Assembly (NCBI GenBank): GCA_023390335.1
Contig: JAEWCZ010000063.1
Span: 1-8,455, forward strand
Length of the DNA: 8,455 nucleotides
Direction: 5' to 3'
Origin: Bacillota bacterium
Lineage (GTDB): Bacteria > Bacillota > Clostridia > Acetivibrionales > DSM-1351
This document shows positions 1 through 6,285 of this stretch, piece after piece (within the stretch, counting starts at the first letter, position 1; each line of letters begins with the position of its first letter). The notes beneath the pieces are model-generated. The model was not told the DNA's origin, did not search any database, and was given only the letters and a program-made list of their open reading frames with translations. Position numbers and translations under genes: made by a program.

Positions 1-49
1 ATAAATGTAATCCTAGGGATTGTTTTACGAATTCAATAGTCGACAGCAT
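1..49 (-). CDS. Start of a minus-strand gene leaving the window, probably a DUF2935-family protein
   Basis: An ATG at 49-47 opens a frame of 16 codons (MLSTIEFVKQSLGLHL) that runs uninterrupted off the left edge. An AAGAGG ribosome binding site at 58-63 sits 8 bases upstream, and a good promoter lies just above it, so this is very likely a real gene start. The peptide resembles my recollection of the N-terminus of clostridial DUF2935 proteins, which begin with an M-L-x-x-I-E-F-x-x-Q-S-L-x-L pattern and are predicted helical proteins of unknown function. With only 16 residues visible, the family name is tentative. The gene appears to have its own promoter rather than to belong to the sigma/anti-sigma operon upstream. 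Confidence 0.6.
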   Translation of the reverse strand, partial: MLSTIEFVKQSLGLHL

Positions 50-75
50 GGTAAATACCTCTTGTAAACGGATAA

Positions 76-104
76 TTTATATTATTATTTTATGTTAACT
101 TCAA
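76..104 (-). promoter_or_regulatory. Sigma-A-type promoter for the gene at the left edge
   Basis: On the minus strand a -35 box TTGAAG (104-99), a 17-base spacer and a -10 box TATAAA (81-76) match the vegetative consensus well. The expected start near 69 leaves a leader of about 20 bases carrying the AAGAGG ribosome binding site and the ATG at 49. AT-rich DNA gives chance matches, but spacing and position relative to the gene both fit. Confidence 0.5.
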
Positions 105-194
105 TAAAATGTTACAGGATATCCCAACTATATAATATGGCTTCCTGCCAGTGTTGGTATTCCCATTTCGATTATGTTAAAATATGATAAATAT

Positions 195-207
195 AATTGT
201 GACAATT
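195..207. repeat. Short perfect dyad, AATTGT-G-ACAATT
   Basis: A 6-base inverted repeat around a single central base lies between the end of the anti-sigma gene and the promoter of the left-edge gene. It could be an operator half-site pair or chance. It has no run of T, so it is not a convincing terminator, and I found no better one for the sigma/anti-sigma operon. Confidence 0.25.
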
Positions 208-234
208 TACATTAATTGAGTTCAGACAATTGCG

Positions 235-1206
235 TCATTCCACCTCTCGAATAATTAAATCTTTTGTCTTTATGCTATATTGAACCACTACCTCTTCTAC
301 AATATCTGTATTATAATAAGATAAACTTGCACCAAAGCTCAGTACATTTTCATTCCCCCATTTTATATTATATATACCGCTGTAGTTCTCTCTATCTGCA
401 CGTGCATAAATTTCATAGCCTTTTTTACAGGCCAATCTAAACCTTGCAGTATCTACTAGAGCTGGACTTACCGTTCCTTCTGCCACATCATATATAGTCA
501 AATAGGAACTTTTATTAGAGCATGTTGCTACAGCTATCTTTTTGCCATCTGGTGAAACAAACATGTCAGTAATATACATAGAGGGCTTCGAATATTCATC
601 ATAACATTCTAGTACGCCATCCTTTATACGCCATAATTTGTTATCACTTCCGTAATCTGAATAATCGTTAAATAATGTAAAAAATACACTGCCATCATAC
701 ATTTTATAAACCTTTTTGCTATCATACTTTTCTGTCAGTATAGCTAGCGCAAATTGTGCTGCTTGAGCAAGCTTTTTTTCTTTGCTTTTTGAAAAAGGTG
801 TTATAGCTGTTATAGCCTTCTCCCTTATTTTATGATTATTAAAATATTCTACAAGCTTATTAATAGCTATATACTGGTCATATGCATCGTCTGAATTGAG
901 TGCATTAAAATATTTTTGTGCTTGTTCACTTTCATCTCCTTTAGCAGTTAAAGACATATCTTCCGCCGACAAAAAACGCATATATAGCTCTTCTGTATTT
1001 TTTTTAATAATATTAGCTGCCACTGTAGCAACAGAAAAAGAAAAAACAATACAAAACAATGCTGCTACGGTCAAATAACGCCACTTACCTTTTTCTTGCT
1101 TATGTACAAGCCTGCCTTCTCTTAATATACCCTTTAGCATATTTTCCTTTTGCTCTTCATTTGGAGAGCAGGCTTCAAAAATTGTTTTCATATCCTTATC
1201 CTTCAT
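235..1206 (-). CDS. Membrane-anchored anti-sigma-like protein, partner of the adjacent ECF sigma factor
   Basis: The 323-residue protein has a cytoplasmic N-terminus (about 1-42, containing SPNEEQKENML), one transmembrane segment (about 44-66, YLTVAALFCIVFSFSVATVA) and a long extracytoplasmic part. Within that part, residues about 95-160 look alpha-helical, and residues 191-241 contain a beta-propeller-like stretch with the signature VSPDGKKIAVAT followed by LTIYDV. The start ATG at 1206 has a GGAGGAGGT ribosome binding site at 1215-1223 and overlaps the sigma factor gene by 11 bases, implying translational coupling. Single-pass membrane proteins encoded directly after an ECF sigma factor usually hold it inactive until an envelope signal arrives, and that is the inferred role. 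No HxxxCxxC zinc motif of the classic ZAS anti-sigma domain is visible, so the binding mode may differ. The signal sensed is unknown. Confidence 0.7.
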   Translation of the reverse strand: MKDKDMKTIFEACSPNEEQKENMLKGILREGRLVHKQEKGKWRYLTVAALFCIVFSFSVATVAANIIKKNTEELYMRFLSAEDMSLTAKGDESEQAQKYFNALNSDDAYDQYIAINKLVEYFNNHKIREKAITAITPFSKSKEKKLAQAAQFALAILTEKYDSKKVYKMYDGSVFFTLFNDYSDYGSDNKLWRIKDGVLECYDEYSKPSMYITDMFVSPDGKKIAVATCSNKSSYLTIYDVAEGTVSPALVDTARFRLACKKGYEIYARADRENYSGIYNIKWGNENVLSFGASLSYYNTDIVEEVVVQYSIKTKDLIIREVE

Positions 1207-1702
1207 TTCTTCTTACCTCCTCCAAATCCATTTTTAACTTTTTACGGGCTGTAACCAACTGTGTTTGAACCGTACTTTCATTTCTTTTTAACAACTTTGC
1301 TATTTCTTTTACAGCATACTCCTCATAATAATAAAGATATAAAACCGTTTTATACTTCTCTGGTAATGTAAGAATTTTTTCTAACACCTCACTACCTTCA
1401 TTCTCATTCACATAATTAGCTTCAGGTAACTTTTCAAAATCTGTACGCCTTACTTTCCAAAAACATTTTAAAACATCCTTGCAATAATTACGTGCCGTCA
1501 CTATAAGCCAGGCTTTCTCATGTTCCTCATTTTCAAAGAATTTTTTCGACTGAATCAGTTTTATAAACGCAGATTGCACTGCATCTTCTGCATCTGCTTG
1601 ATTTTTTAAATAAATGTAGCAAAGTCTATAAATCGTATCGGCATATCGCTTATAAACCTCTATAAATTCTTCCTCTGTATATCCACAAGAACTTACTCCC
1701 AT
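1196..1702 (-). CDS. ECF-type RNA polymerase sigma factor (sigma-70 family, group 4)
   Basis: Starting at the ATG at 1702 the protein has 168 residues, the normal ECF length. Sigma region 2 spans about 14-80, with YADTIYRLCYIYLKNQADAE followed by DAVQSAFIKL and the W-L-x-x-x-A-R-N core. Region 4 spans about 108-157, with LPEKYKTVLYLYYYEEY and the helix-turn-helix VKEIAKLLKRNESTVQTQL. No region 3 lies between them, as expected for ECF factors. I chose 1702 over the in-frame ATG at 1726 because GGGAGGTGA at 1707-1715 is correctly spaced only for 1702. The gene overlaps the anti-sigma-like gene by 11 bases, so the pair is one operon. It probably directs RNA polymerase to a small set of envelope-response promoters; its targets cannot be read here. 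Confidence 0.93.
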   Translation of the reverse strand: MGVSSCGYTEEEFIEVYKRYADTIYRLCYIYLKNQADAEDAVQSAFIKLIQSKKFFENEEHEKAWLIVTARNYCKDVLKCFWKVRRTDFEKLPEANYVNENEGSEVLEKILTLPEKYKTVLYLYYYEEYAVKEIAKLLKRNESTVQTQLVTARKKLKMDLEEVRRNEG

Positions 1703-1747
1703 CTCATCACCTCCCATATATAACACGATTGAAATCTTATAAATATC

Positions 1748-1775
1748 TTAATATACAAAAATTTTATTTCTACAA
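1748..1775 (-). promoter_or_regulatory. Possible promoter of the sigma/anti-sigma operon
   Basis: On the minus strand TTGTAG (1775-1770), a 16-base spacer and TATTAA (1753-1748) form a weak sigma-A-like promoter about 45 bases before the sigma factor start. ECF operons often carry an autoregulated promoter instead, but I could not pick one out with confidence. The surrounding 1716-1852 contains no gene. Confidence 0.25.
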
Positions 1776-1852
1776 AATGTGGTAACTTAATTCTACCAAA
1801 AGGCTATAAATCTGTCTTTTTTATACGTTAATATATATAATCAAGTCCAAAA

Positions 1853-1892
1853 CGGGATAAAGTTCACTTCTTATAAAATGAACTTTATCCCG
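1853..1892 (-). terminator. Perfect 14-bp-stem hairpin, likely terminator below the nitrogenase-like remnant
   Basis: CGGGATAAAGTTCA (1853-1866) and its exact reverse complement (1879-1892) flank a 12-base loop. On the minus strand the stem is followed by TTTTGG, a short U-run, so it could terminate transcription from the pseudogene side before the sigma operon. The U-run is short and the plus-strand side has none. A structural or mobile-element origin for this dyad is therefore also possible. Confidence 0.5.
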
Positions 1893-1948
1893 GAAATTAG
1901 TATTTATCTGTGTTATATAGGAATATTAAATCCTTTGTCAGCTAAACT

Positions 1949-2499
1949 TTAAGCACTTGCACTGATGGCAATCGTAAATATTTTTTCAATTAAGGACAAT
2001 GCACCTCTATATCCGACATTTGTTCTTGACAAAACCACTTCATAGGATGCTGGAAAGCCAATTTCAACAATATTTCCTCCAAGCCCTTTGCTGCATCTCT
2101 GTCCCATGTTGTTCCTAAAATAATTGAAGGTTTTTCTTCCGAATTGATAAGGGCTTGTTCTACCAAATAGCCATCTTCTAAAAAAAGGGGTGTTACACTA
2201 ACATCATCTGCTTTGTTTACAAATTCTTTTCGGATATTGTTCCTGTATTCTTCTGGAGGACTTTCCGTTATAATTTGCTTAACCGGAATAAATCCAATCT
2301 GATTTACAAGAAATTTAGTGATGGCCAGATTATAGCTGCTCTCCCCCACAACAGCAAATTCTGATGGAACACCCCACCAATATTCTGCATAAAAATCAGA
2401 AAAATCCTCCAAATATTTATAATAAAGTTTCTCTTACTGTTGTATGAACTGTTTAGCCTTTTTAAGATTTAATCCTGCAAAATCTGATACTTTGCTGTA
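1949..2499 (-). pseudogene. Broken 3' part of a nitrogenase component 1-like (NifD/NifK-family) oxidoreductase gene
   Basis: Minus-strand pieces in two frames join into one C-terminal domain of the nitrogenase component 1 family. Frame A (2499-2090) reads KVSDFAGLNLKKAKQFIQQ, a TAA stop at 2436-2434, then YYKYLEDFSDFYAEYWWG, FAVVGESSYNLAITKFLVNQ, IPVKQIITESPPEEYRNNI and ILGTTWDRDAAK. Near 2076-2092 a one-base slip moves the homology to a second frame, which reads VEIGFPASYEVVLSRTNVGY then RGALSLIEKIFTIAIS and stops at 1951-1949. Patterns such as FxVVxxSxYxLxxTKFL, TxxPPEEYR and VGYRGALxLxE are typical of the family's last domain. Above 2500 a TAG and loss of recognisable sequence mark the missing N-terminal two-thirds, including the expected metal-cluster cysteines. 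The 140-codon open frame 2412-1990 is only the central part of this wreck. It is non-functional; the original subunit type cannot be assigned. Confidence 0.75.
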
Positions 2500-2559
2500 C
2501 TAAGTCCTAGCCGTTTTGGGATTTATTTCTACTCCTCAACACCTTTTGAACTATGTCCA

Positions 2560-2610
2560 AATAAAAAATAGAAGCTAAGTCTACAGGTCTTTGGGTGACC
2601 GAAACTTAGC
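2560..2610 (-). terminator. Branched hairpin followed by a T-run on the minus strand
   Basis: GCTAAGT (2574-2580) pairs with ACTTAGC (2604-2610), and inside it GGTC (2586-2589) pairs with GACC (2597-2600). On the minus strand the outer stem is followed by TTCTATTTTTTAT (2573-2561), a good intrinsic-terminator tail. It would stop minus-strand transcripts coming through the intron and HipA remnants. The other side (2611 onward) is also fairly T-rich, so it may work in both directions. It could equally be the end of a lost insertion sequence; I could not identify one. Confidence 0.5.
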
Positions 2611-2773
2611 CCCTTTGTTTTAAAATATTATAATTCAGTCTTGGTTACTTAGTTCTTCTTTTTATCCTAATACTTTTGATGGTTCAATTATTATTATTTG
2701 TTCCCCTAATTATAAAAGGTAGCTCTTTATCAATTTCACTGTATTATCCGATCTATATGCATTATATATTTCC
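2611..2773. other. Non-coding stretch with no recognisable content
   Basis: Very AT-rich sequence between the HipA-like remnant and the hairpin terminator. One minus-strand frame gives about 25 codons (VAIYKEIYNAYRSDN then TVKLIKSYLL) with no family I recognise. It may be the frayed end of the HipA-like gene or unrelated decay. No promoter or RNA gene stood out. Confidence 0.4.
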
Positions 2774-3303
2774 TTATAAATAGCCACTCTTAAATTTATA
2801 GTCCTCGGTGAAGTCTTTTGTTCTTATAAATCTATCGTCTGATAAATATTTCGTACAGGGAAACCCAAACGTTTGGTAAGCTTAGAAATAAAAATTTCAG
2901 AAACCCTCTCAAGCTCATTGCCTTGTTTATACATATACCAGCTTCCGTTTTCCTTCTTCCAGCATTTTTCGTAGCTTTCGATACTGGTAAGCTCCCCGGA
3001 TGTTGCTACAGCGCTTTTTGAGTCAGATCTCTATTATAGCTTCTTGAAGAACCTAAAGTGCAATATCTGCGAAATAGTTTTCTTTGCAAGAAACTTCATC
3101 ATAAGTCAGATCATCATTTTCCGATTTTACCCAATAATTATCTGTGATGGTAGCAGTGTGAAAATATAGTATAGTAGAAATCGCTTGTGTCAGTAAAACG
3201 AAGCAGTTTTTTTCAATATTCTTGAGCTGGGTCTATACCTGTCAACTGTTCTTGGGGCAAGCCACTCCGGAAAAGAACCTCTGTTAGCAAGATATAAAGG
3301 CAT
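2774..3303 (-). pseudogene. Shattered HipA-like kinase-domain gene (N-terminal half)
   Basis: Homology hops between frames on the minus strand. From an ATG at 3303 it reads MPLYLANRGSFPEWLAPRTV then DRYRPSSRIL; after a shift LLRFTDTSD; after another TILYFHTATITDNYWV, DDLTYDEVSCKENYFADIAL and a stop. It then shifts to LGSSRSYNRDLTQKAL with a TAG, then GELTSIESYEKCWKKENGSW, YMYKQGNELERVSEIFISKL and TKRLGFPV, and finally DDRFIRTKDFTEDYKF before a TAA at 2776-2774. Joined, these fit my recollection of clostridial HipA-domain proteins, where WYMYKxG and the E-x-x-S-E-x-F-x-x-K-L stretch belong to the N-lobe and IRTKDFTE follows. HipA-type proteins are Ser/Thr kinases, often toxins of toxin-antitoxin pairs. 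The catalytic C-lobe is absent and at least four frame breaks are present, so no product is expected. The family name rests on pattern memory only. Confidence 0.65.
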
Positions 3304-3340
3304 CTTTTCATTGATAACAGGTCTATTCTGTTGTCAATAC

Positions 3341-3724
3341 TCACTTGAGCGGTTTTGCTTTATTTCTTCGGTCAGAAAGTGAGAGCACTGCCTCCGTTTT
3401 TGCAGCAGATGTGGACCATCGTTTCTTATCTACTGAGGTGTTTTTGCCTTTATGGATAGTTACTTTTCCTACTGGGAGTCCCTTGGCTGAAAAAATGTGT
3501 GAGTAAGTATTGTAATCTTTTTACTTTGTTTCTATCGTCATCTCTATTGCCTTGGCGATTCTGGTTTGTAGCCTATTAACTTCATATTAGACTAGAATAT
3601 TTTAATGTTGATATCAACTATCTCCTTATTAATGCTATAAATACCGTATTGGGATCTGTTTTTTGTCTCTTGGTTACTAGTATGTTTCATTGGCCCACTA
3701 TTGGACATTAGTTTCCGAATTCAC
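3341..3724 (-). pseudogene. N-terminal remnant of the group II intron reverse transcriptase/maturase (LtrA-type)
   Basis: A GTG at 3724 with GGGAGG (3732-3737) at proper spacing marks the original start; the frame hits a TAG after VNSETNVQ. Recognisable blocks follow in changing frames: VNRLQTRIAKAIE (about 3582-3544), VKRLQYLLTHFFS, then AKGLPVGKVTIHKGKNT, SVDKKRWSTSAAKTEAVLSL and SDRRNKAKPLK, ending at a TGA at 3343-3341. These correspond to the N-terminal extension and RT-0/RT-1 region of LtrA-type proteins, which normally read KGKNTPGVDG; here the P-G is deleted. The catalytic YADD box, maturase X domain and any endonuclease domain are all missing. The protein would have helped its own intron splice and move. 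Confidence 0.75.
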
Positions 3725-4278
3725 CCAAAATCCTCCCATTTCTGGTTGTTCTACTTCTAAAGTCTAGATAACAAAACTCCTTAGCTCCATCGCCATTACA
3801 GCAACTTCCTTACTACTACGCATTCTTCCGCACCTGAATAGTACACCACTATTTTCACCCTTGTCATTCATTCGCTTGGATTTTTAATTTACCATTACTA
3901 TTCAGGATTGACCTGTTCCTTATAAGAGCCTGTGTCATGCTTATGTAGCCTTACACCGACAGCCATCTGACCCATAATCAGGTTTTCATCAGGCTCATCC
4001 TACCCGTATCAAAAAAGGTTTGGTTTTGATGTATTAAAGTATTAACGATGCTTCTTCGGACTCTTCACTTTTGTTCAGCTTCATGACACGCACCTGACTA
4101 CTTTCACAGCCTTTTCCATTTTGCACTCATCATCACAACTTTTGGTTACAGCACCCAAAGACAGTTTGATACCAGCACCTGAATGCCGATATCGAAGGTT
4201 CTTCCTTCATCACTTACAAAATATGAATTACGATGTTTTCGTACCCTCCTTTCGTTACAGTGATCCTTCAGGACACAC
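3344..4278 (-). mobile_element. Truncated group II intron (5' ribozyme part plus start of its reverse transcriptase gene)
   Basis: The 5' end is GTGTG at 4278-4274, the GUGYG start of group II introns, directly behind the last exon codon of the aldolase gene. The six exon bases before it, ATCAAA (4284-4279), are exactly complementary to TTTGAT at 4013-4008, about 266-271 bases into the intron. That is where EBS1 lies in domain I of well-studied introns, so IBS1-EBS1 pairing is satisfied. Further inside are stretches I recognise from clostridial group II introns, such as GTGTAAGGCTACATAAGCAT, GGGTGAAAATAGTGGTG and CAGGTGCGGAAGAATGCG. The intron-encoded protein starts at 3724 and is lost after about 130 codons. 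The rest of that gene and ribozyme domains V and VI are missing, so neither splicing nor mobility is possible. The exact right break lies in 3304-3343. Confidence 0.82.
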
Positions 4279-5070
4279 TTTGATGCTTACGTTATATCTC
4301 TTTAATTGAAACAGACACTCTTCAATTTTAAATATTCCATGAACAAGTTTACTTACTAATGATGTAATTAACTGAGGATCTTCATATTGAAAAATATTAC
4401 GCCCAATTGCAATCCCTGAGGCTCCTGAATTAAGAGCATTATTTATCATAATAAAAAGTTCCTCAGTTACATTCAACTTATTACCCCCAGCTATTAACAC
4501 AGGTATATTTACGCCTTTTACTACTTGTTCAACTTTTTCAGCTGAACCCGGATAATTTATCTTTACTATGTCTGCTCCCAACTCCTCAGCCACCCGTGCT
4601 TCATGTGCTGCATCTCTCGTGTTACTGTGCGAGTAAATCATGACAAGCAGTGGCATTCCCCATTCCAAACAAGCTTTTGAAACCATACCTAAATCCTTGA
4701 TCATATTGCTTTCTGTAGGGACCCCAAGATTCACCTGAACAGAGACACCATCTGCTCCAAGTTTAATAGCCTCTTCCACCGAACTGACTAGTACTTTATT
4801 AGTGGGATCCGAATTGAGCATAGTTGAAGCCGATAAGTGCATTATGTACTTTCCTCTTGCTAATTTTGGATATTTTGCAACAGCTCTAAGCAAGCCTTTG
4901 TGCATAATAATAGCATCTGCTCCACCATCAATAATCTTGTTTGTTAAACAGATATAATCTTTTAGGCCATCAATTGGACCAAATGTTGTTCCATGATCAA
5001 TTGGCACTATACTACACCTGTTTGTAGCAGGATTTATCAACCGTGCTAATCTTAATTGTTTGCCATTCAA
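4255..5070 (-). CDS. DhnA-family class I aldolase (ADH synthase AroA' / GriI type), C-terminal tail supplied by a group II intron
   Basis: The protein is a TIM-barrel Schiff-base aldolase of the DhnA/AroA' family. Numbered from the TTG start at 5070 (271 residues), key sites are Asp25 in IVPIDHG, Tyr146 in LLVMIY, the Schiff-base Lys170 in GADIVKINYPG, the phosphate-binding LIAGGNK and GIAIGRNIFQ. Family members join aspartate 4-semialdehyde to dihydroxyacetone phosphate (GriI, towards 3,4-AHBA) or to a ketosugar phosphate (archaeal AroA'). I prefer TTG 5070 because AGGGGG at 5078-5083 serves it and the N-terminus then matches the family; an upstream in-frame GTG at 5103 lacks a ribosome binding site. 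It lies 42 bases after the partner synthase gene. The last seven residues, VCPEGSL, and the stop are intron sequence. The body is full length, so activity is likely retained. After Tyr146 the sequence is SHSN where I expect P-R-G in archaeal and FbaB-type members. Confidence 0.88.
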   Translation of the reverse strand: MNGKQLRLARLINPATNRCSIVPIDHGTTFGPIDGLKDYICLTNKIIDGGADAIIMHKGLLRAVAKYPKLARGKYIMHLSASTMLNSDPTNKVLVSSVEEAIKLGADGVSVQVNLGVPTESNMIKDLGMVSKACLEWGMPLLVMIYSHSNTRDAAHEARVAEELGADIVKINYPGSAEKVEQVVKGVNIPVLIAGGNKLNVTEELFIMINNALNSGASGIAIGRNIFQYEDPQLITSLVSKLVHGIFKIEECLFQLKRYNVSIKVCPEGSL

Positions 5071-5077
5071 CTTAATT

Positions 5078-5083
5078 CCCCCT
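5078..5083 (-). promoter_or_regulatory. Ribosome binding site that decides the aldolase start
   Basis: AGGGGG on the minus strand lies 7 bases before TTG 5070 and is the only good Shine-Dalgarno match near the start of the aldolase gene. It argues for an unusual TTG start over GTG 5103. Confidence 0.6.
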
Positions 5084-5112
5084 ATAATTCTGGTATTTGT
5101 CACAAAGACTTT

Positions 5113-6210
5113 TTAATACTCATTTATAGTTTCATTTATTTTAATTCCGACATGCCTACCGCTCTCACAAATATAAGCCAATAGTTCTTCCCCAACCTTT
5201 ATTGTTGAAGCATTCCGAACTTCTCCTTCACAGCCGAATATTCTGATATGCCAGTCATCCTGAACAATTGCATTTATTTTTACACCATTAGCTTCCACTT
5301 CAATTTTTAACAGTGGGCGTTTCTCGATTTTTACACGTCCAACACTTACTTCACGGGTATTACCATCTGTATCTATACATAAGACTTTACTACCACTTTT
5401 TAGCTCAGTAATATAAGATGTCATTTCATTAGAAGACCATACATAAGAATGGACCGCACCTGCATTAACCCTAAAAGGTCTAAGTTCCATATAAGGGAGA
5501 AAATGAGTTTCGGAACTTACTAATAATCCACCACTGGAAGTTGATCCAATAATCATACCCTCATTTTGTTTCAGAATATCTGTCGTATCTATACAAGCCC
5601 TATAACCCATTCCAATATGTTGAACATCAGTTACTCTTCCCCTTACAAGTTCCAATTCACCCAATTCCTCCTTCTCCATAAGTGCGTCCATCTCTATAAT
5701 TTCATTGACATCTTCACTTGTAAATAAAACCCCCTCACTGCCAACTTCCATAACACCAAGCGTAATTTTAGCATCTTCAAGATTCTTTACGACCTTGAGT
5801 AAAACTGTTTCCTTACTCTGTAACCTAGCTATTAGCAATTCTAAAGGGATGTTAGTCTCATCAAGTAATTCCACCACAAGGAAATCGTACTCAGCTCCTA
5901 ATTGCCATGCCAAATCCATTCCGTCATGATTCGAGACTTTTGTATAAAGAGCTGTCTTATATCCTGCTTTTTTTATCTTTTTAAGTAATTCGACATGTTT
6001 TGACATTACTATTACTGTCTGTGGGAGAGATTCCAATTGCTCCTGGTTTTCTACCTCAACAACCAATTTCATTTTGCCCGGTGGATTGATTCTATCAAGC
6101 ATATCAAAGCTTACAAGCATATACTCAAATCGAAGATTATAAACTTTGGGCAATACAACATCTTCATTATTAATTTGTCTAGCATCAAACCAATTTACTC
6201 TTTTACTCAT
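5113..6210 (-). CDS. 3-Dehydroquinate synthase II family enzyme (AroB' / GriH type)
   Basis: The 365-residue product matches the archaeal-type dehydroquinate synthase II family over its whole length. It opens with KRVNWFDAR; the middle has VRGRVTDVQHIGMGYRACID, then EGMIIGSTSSGGLLVSSET and ELRPFRVNAGAVHSYVWSS; later come ELKSGSKVLCIDTDG and VGRVKIEKRPLLKIEVEA. In archaea the enzyme turns the ADH synthase product into 3-dehydroquinate with NAD. The homologue GriH instead cyclises the GriI product to 3-amino-4-hydroxybenzoate. A bacterial operon pairing it with the aldolase behind an NRPS points to the GriH-like role, though the sequence alone cannot separate the two. The ATG at 6210 is preferred over 6219 because GTGAGG (6221-6226) is only one base from the latter. 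It lies 95 bases below the NRPS stop. Confidence 0.88.
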   Translation of the reverse strand: MSKRVNWFDARQINNEDVVLPKVYNLRFEYMLVSFDMLDRINPPGKMKLVVEVENQEQLESLPQTVIVMSKHVELLKKIKKAGYKTALYTKVSNHDGMDLAWQLGAEYDFLVVELLDETNIPLELLIARLQSKETVLLKVVKNLEDAKITLGVMEVGSEGVLFTSEDVNEIIEMDALMEKEELGELELVRGRVTDVQHIGMGYRACIDTTDILKQNEGMIIGSTSSGGLLVSSETHFLPYMELRPFRVNAGAVHSYVWSSNEMTSYITELKSGSKVLCIDTDGNTREVSVGRVKIEKRPLLKIEVEANGVKINAIVQDDWHIRIFGCEGEVRNASTIKVGEELLAYICESGRHVGIKINETINEY

Positions 6211-6220
6211 TTTTATCATT

Positions 6221-6226
6221 CCTCAC
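6221..6226 (-). promoter_or_regulatory. Ribosome binding site that decides the start of the synthase gene
   Basis: GTGAGG on the minus strand is 10 bases from ATG 6210 but only one base from ATG 6219. The downstream ATG is therefore the likely start, dropping residues M-I-K from the longer reading. Confidence 0.55.
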
Positions 6227-6257
6227 TTCTTTATTTTTTGAATTTATATTTACAATC

Positions 6258-6285
6258 AGTATAGGGCTAAACATTGCATATGCAA
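6258..6285 (-). promoter_or_regulatory. Candidate internal promoter for the synthase-aldolase pair
   Basis: On the minus strand TTGCAT (6285-6280), a 16-base spacer and TATACT (6263-6258) resemble a sigma-A promoter in the gap between the NRPS and the synthase gene. The 12-base palindrome TTGCATATGCAA (6274-6285) covers the -35 box, so a repressor or activator could act here. If real, the two precursor genes can be expressed apart from the NRPS. Confidence 0.4.

Noticed and set aside
896..1268. Plus-strand open frames with hydrophobic peptides
   Set aside because: They mirror the transmembrane segment and start of the anti-sigma-like gene in antisense; there is no independent start signal.
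1990..2412. 140-codon minus-strand frame as an intact small gene
   Set aside because: Both ends are artefacts: homology continues above the TTG through a TAA, and below in another frame with VGYRGALSLIEKIF. It is part of a pseudogene.
2510..2620. End of a DDE-type insertion sequence
   Set aside because: The hairpin and the plus-strand stretch before it vaguely recall insertion-sequence ends, but no transposase motif, terminal repeat pair or target duplication could be found.
4032..4047. EBS2 candidate in the intron (CGTTA at 4047-4043)
   Set aside because: It could pair with TAACG upstream of the junction, but that leaves a five-base gap to IBS1 where the two sites normally adjoin, so I do not claim EBS2.
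4121..4309. Plus-strand 62-codon open frame
   Set aside because: It lies antisense across the intron start and the aldolase end, has no ribosome binding site and gives a low-complexity peptide. It is a shadow of the intron.
5705..6264. Plus-strand open frames of 74-75 codons
   Set aside because: Both are antisense to the dehydroquinate synthase II-type gene and lack ribosome binding sites.
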